64,000 bases of DNA from Atriophallophorus winterbourni (taxonomy: Eukaryota > Platyhelminthes > Trematoda > Plagiorchiida > Microphallidae), in NCBI GenBank assembly GCA_013407085.1, contig JACCGJ010005733.1:1-64000 (forward strand), given 5' to 3'. This document shows, one piece after another, positions 10,843 to 23,601 of the stretch. Positions within the stretch are counted from its first letter, which is position 1. Each line of letters opens with the position of its first letter. The notes beneath the pieces were generated by a model. It worked only from the letters and a program-made list of their open reading frames with translations, had not been told where the DNA came from and made no database searches. Position numbers and translations under genes: made by a program.

Positions 10843-13517
10843 GCTCTTTATCTGGAACAAAAATCAAATCTCTATCATGCTGTTACAATAATGCTCAGAG
10901 CTTTCTGGGCAAGTTCACTGAACTGTATTCACGTGCTACCGTGGCGTCATGGGATTTGATTGCAGTGACAGAAAACTGGTTGTGTAATCTTATACAGGAC
11001 TCTGAACTCAAAATCCCTCACATGATGATTTACAGAAAAGATCGAGCAACAAAAGGTGGCGGTGTCCTCCTCGACTTACATGAAAGCATAAACTGCACTA
11101 TATTTCTCTCCCCCGAGTTAGATGTCCGAGATATATCATTTTGCTCTTTTGAATTACATGATAAACGTAAGTGCCTCTTAGCATTGATTTATCGCCCCCC
11201 TGCTTCATCATCTGCCGCTGACACTGTTCTTTCTAATGCAATAAGTTTTGCATTGAAGCCCACTCATTCGCATTCGCTCCTTCTCGGTGATTTTAATGTA
11301 CGGACCCTTGCAACACACGTTACGGGTGACGATTCATTCAAAAGCTTTCTTCAAGAAATAATGGCTTGCACCCCTCTTTACAACCATGTACAACAACCAA
11401 CACGATTTCGATCTGAACAAACCCCATCTACCCTGGACCTCATACTTACAAACGAAGAACTCATGATAGAATCTGTTTCCTATACAGCTCCACTCGGATT
11501 AAGTGATCATGTTGTCATGACATTTGATTATATTTATCAATACGAACCAGCAGGAAATGCTCAACGAACGCATACAACTGTGATCTATGACTTGCTTTGA
11601 GCTCTTGCTACTGCAAAAACTCAAATGAGCTAAGGAAATCTGGGAAATGTTTTACAGCCAACTTCGTATTATCATTAACTTATGATCGAAGGTGAAAATA
11701 ATATCCAGCAAACAGCGTCCGAAAAGCCTCTCAGAATCAGTACTCGGAAATGGATGTGTAAGCGTGACAATGCCTGGTCCAAATACTTGGACGATCCGTC
11801 TGGGATAACTTGGTGCTACTACACCTTATTGCGAAATAAGTGTGCCTCTCTCATTCGAAAGACAGAAAAGATTACCAATTCAGTCTTATCGAAAAATTCA
11901 TTATAAATCCCAAGGCATTGTATAAACACGTCAGCGACCTCCGGAAGGTTAAAATGGAATACCGCCACTGGCCTCTGGTGCTGGAATAGTGACGTCATTT
12001 AAAGATTGCGCTAAAGTGTTCCCAAAACAATTCGCATCAGTTATCTCACAATTGTTGACCCATGGACAACCTTTAAACTCTGACAGCTGCAGCTTGCCAA
12101 TTCTTCACGGGGTGGAGTTTCCCCCCTACGTTGTTCAAACAAAATTAATGACGATGAAGAGAACAGGCTCGCCCGATATAGACAATATACACGCGAACAT
12201 TTTGTACAATCTATCTTCCGAGTTGGCAATACCGACATCTGACGTATTCACGACGATGTTCGAGCAGAACTTTGTACCAGAAACTTGGAAAACTGAACTG
12301 ATTAGTCCCATCTACAAGTGTGGCAAAAGAAATGATCCATTAAACTATCGCCCGATAGCGTTATTACCAGTGCTATCAAAAGTAATGGAGTCCATAATAG
12401 CTGATGCCCTACGGGATCACTTTGAGATTAATAATTTAATCTCCGAGGCACAGCATGGATTCAGGAAAAAACGATCTTGTCTTACAAACTTGCTATTAGC
12501 AAAAGAATCTTTAAGAAGAAGAAGAAGAAGACTTTATTCGTTAAAACGAATTTTCAGTTAATCAAAATAGTTTAAACACAGAATTTCAATACGAATAAGA
12601 GGGACGTCAAACTTTGATGGGAAAATTTGAGATTGCCAGTCACATTCAAAATCAAAACAGCTTCGGTTTCGTCTGCAGGCATTAGGCTTTGTGATTGTGA
12701 TGGATGTTGGTGAAAAGTCATGCTGCACGATTTTTAAACCCCCATGTATGAGTTTTCTCTCGCATTTTTCTGACCGGCGCAGCAAATTCCCCATCCTTCA
12801 AAATAAAAATATTTCGCAGCATTTAAAGCATTCAAACGTCCTTCGTTTACATGTTCGCGACATGTTAAAACGTTTCAAAAACAAAAGGTTCCGTGTTGAC
12901 TGAAAAAATAAAAACGCATGAAAACATTAATTTTGAGCACGGCCGATTCAAAGGCCCCGCTAGTGGATGCCGGCAACTCCGTGGACGTAATTTATATCGA
13001 TTTCTCAAAAGCCTTCGATCGTGTGAATCACGAAATACTTTCGTCGAAACTACTCACCTACGGAGTACAGTGTAAACTCCATGCATGGATTAAAGAATGG
13101 TTGCTATCTCGTGAGATGTATCTTAGAGTCAAAAACGGACTATCCGAGTCGATTAAAGTTGCCCGTGGTGTCCCACTAAGATCAGTCCTCGGACCGCTTT
13201 TGTTTTTAATATATATAAACGACTTGCCTACTGTATTGCAGTCGTCGGTGCTTATTTTCGCTGATGACGCTAAGCTTTGGCGCAAGATGAACTCCACAGA
13301 CGACACGCAGAACCTGCAACGGGATCTCGATATGATTCACACTTGGTCCCTAGAAAATGAAATGCCCCGGAATGCTTCGAAATACAGCATTTTGTCTCTC
13401 AACAGCAAGTCCAGCAAAGAATATTATCTTGGTCGCACTGTTATTAAACCCGCCTCCTACGAAAAAGATTTAGCTGTGATTATCCAATCAGACATAGGAA
13501 ACTCAATGCAACGTTGA
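10839..13517 (+). pseudogene. CR1 ORF2 (endonuclease-reverse transcriptase), broken
   Basis: It starts with ATG overlapping the ORF1 stop. The endonuclease at 10839-11600 is intact in sequence, with N, E (TENW), GDFN and SDH catalytic blocks. The RT is spread over 11682-12500 and 12958-13517 with a FADD catalytic motif at about 13256. Frame changes at about 11600 and 11900 and the nested retroposon at 12508-12957 abolish the full product. C-terminal residues continue in other frames to about 14050. Confidence 0.85.
12508..12957 (-). mobile_element. Retroposon with TTC tail, nested in CR1 ORF2
   Basis: CR1 RT homology breaks after SCLTNLLLA and resumes at VDAGNSV. The intervening 450 bp read on the minus strand match 57510-57850 (and 25510-25720): the 5' AATCGGCCGTGCT, the internal GAAACCGAAGCTGTTT, and a 3' end AATAAAG followed by a (TTC)n run at 12514-12530. 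The position of AATAAAG and the simple-repeat tail suggest a retroposed RNA. No clear target duplication was found. Confidence 0.7.
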
Positions 13518-14173
13518 CTGGCTGCCTGTAAAGCTGAAAACAACTTGAGTCTCCTCAGAAGAGTCCTAGGTTCGTTTGACCCCAATATTTTCTGCAAATT
13601 TATTTCAACGTCATCATGTTGAATATGCTTTACCGGCATGGGATCCTTGGTTGAAAATGATATTCTGCTATTAGAAACTCCACAGCGCAGAGCGACAAAA
13701 CTCGTCCTTGGACTATCTAATTATCCATACGAAATGAGATTTCAATTATTGAATTTGCATTCGGCTTAATACAGACGGAAACGAGGAGCACTAATATTCA
13801 TTTGGACAGTGCTTAATCAAACTAATCATCCTTGCGGTCGTTTGTTTCATATTTCCCATAACACAAATCTGCGAGGTCGCCAATCGAAACTTTACCAACA
13901 GCATAGCAGGTTGAACTGCCGCAAATATGCATTTTCCGTTCGCAATGTGCAATTGTGGAACAGTTTACCTACTCACGTGGTAAAATCTGGAACCGTTGAA
14001 GTTTTCAAGAAATCACTAGATGTCCACATGGACAAGAATGTTTTTCACGTTTGACAATAATCGAACAATATTTTGATATTTTTTACCATTCGACCCGATG
14101 TACATTTTTGTGGGTCTTGTAAAGCATAGCTTTTTACCTGCATATAATCTATGAATAAATCTATGAATAAATT

Positions 14174-14280
14174 TTTGGTGAAATAATTGTTATATGGAAT
14201 ACCTGATACAGAGATCAGATAGGCTGGGCGGACGCAACAAATGATGCTGAACACTTTATGACTGGTTGGGCATGTAATGC
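14174..14280. other. Junction between CR1 3' end and RTE 5' leader
   Basis: Short unassigned sequence. It may be genomic target or part of the RTE leader. Confidence 0.4.
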
Positions 14281-14819
14281 TACTCAGATGTGCTGGCCTG
14301 GAGAGAGATTCATGAATGCTTAATCACGATCCGGTTCCAAGGTTGTCACGGCCGGGACGGTTTTGGGGATAAGCTCCCAATTCCAAAAATGCTCCAATGG
14401 ACCGCGTCTCATATAGCCTCTGACAATCAAGTCCAGCTCCTGGCCTGCACGAGTGGTCCTGTGTGACCCGGCGGAACTGCTTCTACTGACAGGAGAAAGG
14501 GCGAAGGCGGCTGACTGGCGCCTCAAAACCAGCATGCTTCGGGCAGGTGGAGCTCGTTAGTCCATGAAGGCGGCCCACCTAGGTGAATGAAAACCCTTAT
14601 CTCATACCTCCACTGCCTTGTGGCTACATCCATTCATGGAAAAGGCTTCAGGAGTCAACCTCGAGGAAAAATCCGGACACGGAGTCCCGTTAGGCAGTCC
14701 GAAGCTTATTCAACTTCATCCTGCCAGCTTCTGCGACGGCATCGTTGTCCAAAAGTATCAGCCTAGCTGTTCCTTTGGTTCCAGTGGTGCCGTGGAGAGG
14801 GATCACTTGCTGCATGGGC

Positions 14820-14834
14820 AACAGCTAGTTCTCC
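14820..14834. repeat. Left target-site duplication of 165-bp hammerhead element
   Basis: aacagctagttctcc is repeated exactly at 15000-15014. The RTE at 47605-51405 has this 15-mer only once at the matching place. Confidence 0.85.
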
Positions 14835-14999
14835 TTATAAAAATCAATGAATACCAATTTCAAGTCACTTCGAAAGAAGTTCTGCTGATGATGTCATCTA
14901 GCCTGATGACGAAACATCCTACAACAACTACACAAGCTCGGCGAACACCATTTAAACAACATCCTCATCCTGAGCTACGTATATTCTCCTCTATTTCTG
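14835..14999 (+). mobile_element. Short (165 bp) non-coding element carrying a hammerhead core
   Basis: Flanked by a perfect 15-bp duplication and absent from the otherwise matching leader of the second RTE copy (around 51160), so it is a clean insertion. It contains the hammerhead boxes CTGATGA and GAAAC around a perfect six-pair helix II. There is no open frame of note. It resembles small non-autonomous hammerhead retroelements such as the schistosome SINE-like family, but could also be a 5'-truncated PLE end. Confidence 0.7.
14876..14925 (+). ncRNA. Hammerhead ribozyme-like motif in short element
   Basis: CTGATGA at 14885-14891, helix II GTCATC-tagcct-GATGAC (perfect six pairs), GAAAC at 14911-14915, followed by ATC, a permitted though weaker NUH triplet. 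Upstream ACTTC-gaaa-GAAGT can form a hairpin. Helix I pairing is weaker than in the copy at 3746-3793. Confidence 0.55.
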
Positions 15000-17900
15000 A
15001 ACAGCTAGTTCTCCAATTTGAAGTGCCCTGGCGTACATCACAACGCACCAATGGAGAGGACACTCCATTCAGATTCTACGGAAAATAACACGGAAAGCAG
15101 CAGATACCGGTTAAAAGCTATGTCATGACTGGCGTAGAGCTAAGCGCCTGGGGCTGCCTTTGACGGTGAGAGAGACTTCCAGGTCTCATTGGACGGCTAC
15201 CGCCCGCCTCAAGCTGGACAGCCCCCAGTCAATAACGTGCCGTCTCGCCACGGTCTGCTATCCTCATTGAGTGCATGGGGATTAGGAATCAACTGACAAG
15301 CAGACTGTATTTTTCCGCACCAGCGAATCGAAATACCAAACAACAAATGTCAGTTCTGAAACTTGTAACCTGGAACGTCCGGTCTATGCTTCCAGGATTT
15401 CATGACGACGTCTCGAATATCAGAGGCGTTAGAAAGTTCGCCGTGATTAACAATGAGCTAAAGAGGCTGAATGTCGACGTGGCAGCCCTACAAGAAACGC
15501 GATTACCAGACACTGGTAAGCTAACAGAAAGAGATTACACATTCTTTTGGAGAGAAAGAGGTTCCGATGAGCCTCGACTGCATGGAGTTGGGTTTGCCGT
15601 GCGAAACGACATATTTAAAGCAACAGAACCGAGCAGCAGCGGGAGCGAACGGATTTGGACTCTAAATCTGAGGTGCATTACTGGTACCATCACGTTGGTC
15701 AACGTTTATGCACCGACGCTCTCTGCGACGCCTGCTGAAAAAGACGCTTTTTATCATAACCTCACAGCCGTCCTGAAAAACGTGCCACAGAAAAACTGTG
15801 TAGTGGTATTGGGTGATTTCAATGCCAGAGTTGGTGCAGATTACGAGTCTTGGCAAAACTGTCTCGGAAGGTTCGGTGTAGGTAAAACCAATGAAAATGG
15901 GCAACGCCTTCTAGAATTGTGCACACAGTTCAATCTTTGTGTCAGTAACACTTTCTTTCAAACAAAACCACAGCATAAAGTCTCTTGGAAGCATTCTCGC
16001 TCTAAGCATTGGCATCAGCTTGATCCTATTCTTGTTAAGCGAACTAATATAGGAAGCATGTTCCTCACCAAATCATATCAAAGCGCAGACTGCAACACTG
16101 ATCATTCACTGGTCTGTGTAAAACTGAAGCTCCTCCACACATAATTTCACAGCCCCAAATTGTCTGCTAAGCCGAGGATAGACGTCACTCGCATGTGCGA
16201 ACCTAATCTAACTGCGAGATTCGCAAAAGCCTTCACGGACGAGTTCAACAAGACAACCCCACTTGAATCTGCTTCAGAAAACTGAGAATTGATAAAAAAC
16301 TGCATATGCCGAGTCGCACTTTCCACTTTTGGTCCGAAGAAAGCTCGAACGAGCGACTGGTTCTAAGCAAACGCTTCTGAGATGACTGCTGTGCTGGATG
16401 AGAAACGCTCAGCATTCTTGAGATTTAAAGGTATGCCAACAGATGAAAACTTACGTCTTCTAAGATCAGCTAGAAATAAGGTCCAACAGACTGCAAGACG
16501 TTGTGCAAACGACTATTGGACTGAAGTGAGCCTCAATATCCAAAAAGCTGCGGATACCGGCAATTTTCACGGTATGTATGATGGGATCAAGAGAGCCATT
16601 GGCCCAAACAAACTTAAAACGGCTCCCATTAAGTCTGCATCTGGTAAGCCGATTGTCGACAAAACTCAACAGATGGAAAGATGGGTAGAGCACTTCTCCT
16701 CTCTCTACTCTAGGGACAGTACGGTTCTACCGCATGCACTTGAAAATGTCGAACGGTTGCCGACCATTGAATATCTAGATACCCCTCCTACTTTTGATGA
16801 GCTCAATAAGGCAATCGACCGCTTAGCGAATGAGAAGGCCCGTGGTGACGACGGAATTCTACCTGAGCTCATCAAATGAGGTAGAGCAGCATTAATAAAG
16901 CCTCTTCACCATTTGCTTCTTCAGTGCTGGCAGGATCGGGGTGTCCCAAGAAAGATGCCAGACACAAAGATCATCACGCTATTTAAGAATAAAGTAGATA
17001 GAGGTGACTGCAACAATTACAGAGGAATCTCGCTTCTGAATGTTGTAGTCCAATTGTTTGCTAAAGTCTTACAGATCCGGCTGCAAGTTTTAGCTAATAG
17101 AATTTACTTCGAATCTCAATGTGGCTTCCACAAGGGAAGATCAATCGTTGACATGATCTTCTCACTGAGACAACTTCAAGAAAAGTATCGGGAACAGCGT
17201 ATGCCATTATACGCTGTTTTTATTGATTTAACTAAGGCATTCGACTACGTCAGCAGAGAGGGTCTTTTCAAAATGCTTGCTTTGATAGGCTGCCCCCCAA
17301 GACTGCTCAGACTCGTTATTTCGTTCCACTCAGGCATGAAAGGCTCAGTCCATTTTAACGGTTGCAGTTCAGAAGCATTTGAAATTCGCCGTGGCGTCAA
17401 ACAGGGGTGTGATCTTGCTCCACGGAGATTGATAAGCGGATTGGTAGAGCAGCTGTCATTTTGTCAAGATTGAACTCTCGTGTTTGGGCCAACCGCACGC
17501 TGACTGTAAAGACAAAGATGATGGTATACAGCGCGTGCGTACTAAATGCTTCACTATACTGCAGTGAAACCTGGACCACCCACGCAAGACACGAACGGAA
17601 GCTGAATGCTCTCCATCTACGAAGCATCCGTCGTATCTTGAACATATCGTGGATGGACAGAGTGGCTAACGCTGAAGTGCTTTCAAAAGCTGGTCTACAG
17701 AGCATGTTCACCCTATTACGTCAGCGCCGCCTGCGGTGGTTTGGTCATGTCTATAGAATTGAAAATGGTCACATTCCGAAAGATCTACTCTACGGTGAGT
17801 TGCAATTAGGAAGTCGACCATTGGGCAGACCGCACTTGAGGTACAAAGATGTTTGCAAAAGAGATATGAAAGCTCTTGGCATTGACCCGGCGAGTTGGGA

Positions 17901-18182
17901 AGAACTTGCTCTTGACCGCTCACTTTGGAGGCATTGTGTAAAGCGTCGTCTGCAAGCCGGGGAGGAGTAAATACAGCTCTTGGCAGCTGAACGCAGATCA
18001 CGCCACTGGCGTGCAACTGATGCAATACAACAGAGTTCTGACTATCGTTGCAAGCGCTGCGGGAGAGATTGTTCCTCCCGAATCGGACTGTTTAGTCATT
18101 CAAAAAGTTGCAAAACATGAAATTCATGCGATGTGATGTACATCCATGGTCGACATCGACCGACGGAGGCCAACAACAATCA

Positions 18183-18749
18183 CGATCCGTCAAACGGAAG
18201 CCATGCTGTAAGGCGTATGACTACAATGAAGTTTCAAGTACAATCCAAATCGGAGTATGTGCACTACTGATGAGCTCAAATAAGACAGAATCTCGAGTCC
18301 AGTGCTAATATTATATGAAAAACTTCCTCAACACTTCGAATTACTTGTCACTCATGTGTAGTCACAAATACAAAAACAAAGAAATAGAACACAACATTCC
18401 GAGAATCACCATATTTTGGCAGTTTAGAATTGTTGGTTAAACTCCAGCTGGATTCCTCCGTCTGGCATATCTTCTCAATATATTAACCATACTTTAAGTC
18501 CCTATCTATCTCAAATGAAACGTTATTTATGTAACATGTGCAAACGCATCATTTGCTTCTAACTGACATTCATTTTCTACCTCTGATCTCAAGGCATTTT
18601 CTTTAAGGTTGATCCTTTTAAACTAATCGTGTGTAGCTTTCACGACTTGCATCATGATATGTCCTTGGAAAATATGTAACCCACTAGAATTAAACGTATT
18701 TTAGCGATGATGGTCCCTGCAAAAATAACTTTAGCAGATGATGTCATTG
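18183..18749. other. Duplicated host sequence (copy A)
   Basis: It aligns with 55286-55845 of copy B. It contains a hammerhead-like motif at 18261-18305 and no coding exon that could be recognised. Confidence 0.7.
18261..18305 (+). ncRNA. Degenerate type I hammerhead-like motif
   Basis: GCACT, CTGATGA (18267-18273), a short helix II around AAATAA, GAATC (for GAAAC), CTCGAG as a palindromic helix III, GTC, then AGTGC pairing with GCACT. The helix II loop CAAATAA resembles that of the schistosome hammerhead. The same architecture is at 55351-55397, 32947-32995 and 63707-63755. Box 2 is mutated. Confidence 0.5.
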
Positions 18750-19785
18750 CATTATCGAAACCAATCGCAGCAACTAGCGGAGTTCGCCAAGGTTCAGTCC
18801 TTGGTCCAATCCTCTTTCTGGTTTACGTCAATGAAGTACCTGAAATTGTTCGATGTATAACTTCGTTATTTGCGGACGACATTAAGATAGGGCGCTGCAT
18901 TCGTAGCCCAGAAGACTGTCTGCTATTACAAAAAAATCTTGATACGCTTCACTGCTGGTCGTTAAAGAACAAACTGTCGTTTAACTTCAACAAATGCCGG
19001 ATCATGAATGTTGGGAATCAAGTAGGTTCCCATGCCCTTGAAAATTTGCGTGAAAAAAGATTTGTGTATCTGAATATGCTCCAGCTTAAAAACCTCACTT
19101 CAAACTAACACTGTCTTTAAAAAAGCAACACGTGTCCTAAATCTACTCAATCGGGTATTTTGGAAATTTTCGCCCAAGAAATTTTCAAAGATCATGAATA
19201 TATACTTGAGAACAGTCATGGAATACGGTGTGCATTCACGGTCTCCGTGGTTCAAAAAGGACGTTGATCTTATACAGCGAATCTATCACCACTCAACAAA
19301 ACTATTTCTCAGCGTCCGAAACAAACCTTATAAAGAAAGAATAGCTCAACTGAATCTGTTAGACTTTCCTTATCGATGAATCAGAGGAAACCATATCTTA
19401 CTTTACAAAACATTCCATACACCGAACCATCCCTTGCAGGATTTATTCATGCGAAGGGATACGAGAAATTATCGGACCCATGAATATGTGCTGGTCGTAC
19501 TCCATTCCCGCCTGAACTGTAGAAGTTATTTTTACTCTGTACGTGTCTGTTTTACTTGGAACAGTTTACCTTCAACCGTTGCTCACTCCACTAGCTTGCA
19601 TGAATTTAAAACGAAATTAGACGAATTGTTATTGCATTATTCGTTTCCCGAACACTTATATACTGCTTAATATACTTCCTTATCTTTTTTATACACTTAA
19701 CTTTCAATTTTTACCATCCTATGTTTGTTGTTAAGCTTGTTGCTTTTCAGACCATTAAAAACCTTGAATTACCTTGAATGTTGCT
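18750..19785 (+). mobile_element. CR1 3' fragment inserted in copy A
   Basis: A 5'-truncated CR1 starting in the RT: SGVRQGSVLGPILFLVYVNE, LFADDIKIG, then the C-terminal block with YFYSVRVCFTWNSLP at about 19524-19570, and a 3' tail of CTTGAATTACCTTGAATG. Compared with copy B (around 55845-55870) the insertion replaces about 30 bp. Frameshifts at about 19080 and 19376. Confidence 0.85.
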
Positions 19786-20593
19786 TATTACATCACAAAA
19801 TGCGCTTGATCATTTGTCTAGCCTCGGTTTACAATGTTTTATTATAAAAATGGACTAGCAATCTTAACAAGGTATTTCAGAATTTGAAACGTAAAATTTT
19901 ATCGAACAAAACGAAGCTATATCCCAAGAAAACTGTTGTTGTTCGGATGAAATTAGTTGACCTGAACATACTACATCGAGGCTGCACAGTATTGTCCAGA
20001 TCTTTCATACCAATATGACAGGTTTCGATCAAGTAAAATATTTTTCAGATTGAACTTGTCCAAATTTGTTTCGATCAACCTGATGCTAGATTTTCGACAC
20101 ACTTATATGGAAAAAAATGGAACTTTTTCTGCAAAACCCACTGAATATACACCCACTAAAGCAAGAAGCGAAATTTCATTGAAATTGTTTAGTAAACTAC
20201 AATATTCTCATCGCAACGGATAAAACTGATGATTATCTGCAACCAAAAGTCAAACGGATAGGTTTCTACGTGATTTCACCTTCGAGCGAAATTCGCAAAT
20301 GACGCTCCCTTCCAAATATGTGTCGCTTTTGTACAGATCACCTCGGTTAAATTATTGAAAGGAGATTCTATTGTGTGTGTGAAATGGACAAACGTTTCGA
20401 TTCAACGGTAAAACGAGCATATTATAAATGATGACAGAACCCGGTGCATATATCTTATCTATAACATTGCAGTTGCCTCAAGATTTCCCTTGAACTGAAA
20501 GCATTCACTTGGGAAGTTTATTTCACTGTTACGGAGAAGAGAAATGAGTTTGAATTAAAGAATACAAATAAAATACCGAATGTCTTACAAGCA
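19786..20593. other. Duplicated host sequence (copy A)
   Basis: Non-coding. It aligns with 55870-56668 of copy B. No gene, RNA or regulatory site recognised. Confidence 0.7.
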
Positions 20594-20743
20594 TGATTCA
20601 AGATTCAAAGATTCAAGAATTTATGGTTACAAAAAGCACATAGCTTCACAATTACCATATCATAGTAAATATGCGTTCAATAAGAGGTATAAAAAAATCA
20701 ATTATACGATGTCACTGGAGTCAAGTAATATGCTTACCCTGAG

Positions 20744-23584
20744 TCAATACACAGGCATCGTCAAATCGTTAAGTAACAAATAATTGTCCAAGGTACGAGT
20801 GAATGTTTGGATACAGGGAGAGGTGATAATTGCTTCGGGAAGGGCATTCCACAGGAAACAGACACGTACCGAATAGAAATATCGGCGACAATTAGTACGG
20901 GAATGGGGAATTTGTAGTGCCGCTGAGTGGCTACGTGTAATTCCTGATTCACGGTATTTGAACAAATGTTTGAGTGGATGATCTGGAGTATTCAATATCT
21001 TGTAAGTAATTATAACGTCACTTCGAAGTCTACGTTGAAGGGGAGTGGGGAGCTTTAGCTTTTTCAACCTTTCCTCGTATGTAAGGTCTCGAAAACCACG
21101 CACGAGTTTAGTTGCACGATGATATATCCTGTCAAGCAAGAATATATCTTTTTTCATCCACGGAGTCCATGCTTGCGATGCGTGTTCCATTGTGGGAATT
21201 AAGTAGGTCTTCATGATTCTTGGCAACGTTACAGGCGTAAAGGTTCTGAAGATCCGTCGAAGCATACCTAGAAGCTTTGAAGCACGCTTGTAAATGACCT
21301 CACAATGCACGCTGTTCTTTAGGCTGCCACATATCCAGACTCCAAGATCCTTCTCCGATTCGGTCCAGCTCAAAATCGTCTGCCCAAAGTGATATTCGTA
21401 CTGAAAGGGCTTACCGATTTGCAGTAACTTGCATTTTTGAAAATTGAACGGCAGTTTATTTCTAACTGACCATTCGTGTAGTGCATCTAAATCACTTTGC
21501 AGTTTTACGCAGTCTGCAGTTGATTTTATTCGCATCCAAAGTTTAACATCATCCGCAAAAAGAACTACCTTGCATGAGAGCGTCTCAGGTAAATCATTGA
21601 TGTAAACTAAGAAAAGCACTGGACCGAGAACGGAACCTTGCGGTACACCACTGGAGGTATTAATGGCTCGTGATTGTACCCCGTTAACTCGAACGGTTGC
21701 CTTGCGCCCATTGAGGTAGCTTTCGAACCACACGAGTAGCTGCCCGTCAATACCAATCTGTTTCAGCTTCCGTAGCAACAGGAAGTGATCAACTCTGTCG
21801 AAAGCTTTCGACATATCCAGATAGCACGCGTGCACACTGTCTCCTGCGTCAACCGTTTGGGTCCAATCGTTTAATACCGTCAGCAAGTTTGTCAAGCAGG
21901 AGCGAGCTTTACGAAACCCATGCTGGGCGACAGATAGTATATTTTGTGATTCCAAGTGATGAACTATATTTTCCGTCACTATGCGCTCCATCACTTTGGA
22001 TATCACGGGGAGTAGGGTGACAGGACGGTAGTTCGCGGGATCTGAACGGCTACCACCCTTATAAATTGGTGAAATTACCCTGTCTTCCACTCTGTTGGCA
22101 CCACTCCTTCGGTTAGGGAATGTTGGAACAATTGGCATAGTGGTTCACACAGCTGCTGGTCACAGGATTTTAGTAGTGCTGGTGTTATTCCATCGGCTCC
22201 AGGAGATTTCCTAGGGTTCAGTCGACACAAGTGTCTTCGTATAATCGCTGAATTAATCTCAATATTATTCAGTTGTTGAGATACAATCGATGTCAGTAAA
22301 TTCTCATTCGCCCTAACCGTTATCGGGCTAAACACATTTTCATAAAATTGAGCGAGAGTATCAGCAGTTTCCTTTGCTGTGACTGTTAATCCATTCTCAG
22401 AAATAACAGGAAACACCCCTGGTTTCACACTGGACCGACTGCCATTCTCAGACAGGAAACACCCCTCCGGACCGAGCATTGACAATCCGATAGAGAAGTT
22501 TAGGGTTTTCTTCCATTTTCAAAGACAGAGAGCGATGGTAATATTGCTTGTCCTCTTTGACGAGAGCATTCACTTTGTTACGAATTTTAGAAAATTGCTG
22601 CCAAGAGGCATCAGTTCTGGTCTTCCGGTGTTCAGTCCAAGCAAAGTTTCGTTTCCCGAGCCATTTTTTTGTGCGACTGCGAAGCTTAAATCGGAAATCA
22701 CTTGCCCGTCGTTCATCAACAAATCGCGAATTATGATCTATGTTTGACTGAAGTATTTTCGTGAGCTCACTGCATTGTGTTTCGGTGTTGTGCTGATCAA
22801 GTTCTTGCCAATTTACTAGCCCAAGCGATCCACGTAGACCAGCGTAGTCGATCTTTCTGAATTGTTTGGAGGACGCACAAACTCGTCTAGCACTGCAAAC
22901 AAACTCAAAGGCTAGCACCAGATGATCACTCCGACCGAGGGGCGCAATGTAGTCAACACCCTCAACTGCTGTTTTCTCTGAAGTAAAGATTAGATCCAAA
23001 ATTGATGGCAACTCTGATCCTCTTCTATGAGTAAAGTCAAACACATGATTATGCAGTGGAATCATGTCGATCACCTCACGAAATTTGTGATCAAATGTGT
23101 GTATAGGGTGATCGGACCTGGCAAAGAGATGAGGAAGATTGAAGTCCCCGATGAGTAGTAATTGCGAGCTACGCTTCTCTCCGGCGTAATTTAGCGCTTG
23201 TAATAACCTGTCATTCTGAGTATCATTCGAGGCTGGAGGGCGATATATGATTCCAAGAATGCAATCGTCCTGTGACACATTCGTGAGACTGCACCAGAGG
23301 GTATCTTCGAAATCAAGTCTTGGATCGTGAATTTTCATGCACTGAAGCCGTTCGTGACAGTATAAAGCCACACCACCACCTTTTCTTGGGCGATCGTTCC
23401 GTATTAGCATCATGTTGGGGATTAAGAGTTCACTATCAGTCATACAGGATTGAAACCAGGTTTCAGTAACAGCAACGAGGTCTGGCGTGTATCGTTTGCA
23501 CAGCTCGGTCAGTTCAGTCAATTTGTTGAACAAACTTTGAGCATTGGTATAGATGCATTTAAGTGAGTTTTTAGAATGTAACAC
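20744..23584 (-). pseudogene. CR1 ORF2 (endonuclease-reverse transcriptase), two small frameshifts
   Basis: The endonuclease in the first 250 residues carries YTNAQSLFNKLTEL, VTETWF, KGGGVALYC, LIGDFNLP, LDLIFTSE and GRSDHLV. The RT carries NYRPVTLLPVISKVMERI, QHGFRKARSCLTNLL, YLDMSKAFDRVDH, GVPQGSVLGPVLFLVYINDL and LFADDVKLW. The C-terminus carries RRYFYSVRVCFLWNALP. A tandem duplication of about 50 bp at 22395-22470 (repeating acaggaaacacccct) and a one-base loss near 22080 break the frame. Without them it would match the 968-codon ORF at 35071-37977. The start codon used is uncertain, since no ATG opens the frame. Confidence 0.9.
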
Positions 23585-23601
23585 TGAGTCAGTATTAGTA
23601 T

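Larger units (their letters stand above)
9340..14173 (+). mobile_element. CR1-type LINE, near full length but decayed
   Basis: Order: 5' leader, ORF1 (about 9516-10842), ORF2 (10839-about 14050) and a 3' UTR ending in a short tandem of tgaataaat units at 14149-14173. ORF2 shows the endonuclease (NNAQSFLGKFTEL, KGGGV, LGDFNV, LDLILTNEE, GLSDHVV), the RT (NYRPIALLPVLSKVME, QHGFRKKRSCLTNLL, YIDFSKAFDRVNH, GPLLFLIYINDLP, IFADDAKLW) and the C-terminal block NCRKYAFSVRNVQLWNSLP. Frameshifts interrupt ORF2 around 11600, 11900 and 13517. A 450-bp retroposon is nested at 12508-12957, between RT blocks. Copy B has nothing corresponding at this position. Confidence 0.9.
14281..18182 (+). mobile_element. 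RTE-like LINE with 5' leader, catalytic block deleted
   Basis: A 5' leader (14281-15274) precedes the ORF that starts MGIRNQLTSRLYFSAP at 15275. Endonuclease blocks are WNVRSML, LQETRLPD, LGDFNARVG, HQLDPILV and NTDHSLV. RT blocks are NNYRGISLLNVV, CGFHKGRSIVDMIF, VFIDLTKAFDYVSREG and RRGVKQGCDLAP. The text then jumps from LAP directly to EIDKRIGRAAVILS-like sequence at about 17425, removing the FADD motif present in the copy at 47605-51405. The C-terminus has the LRWFGHVYR...RYKDVCKRD block and a CCHC finger (CKRCGRD...H...C) near 18050-18115. Several stops. It ends near 18182, next to the duplicated host sequence. Confidence 0.9.
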
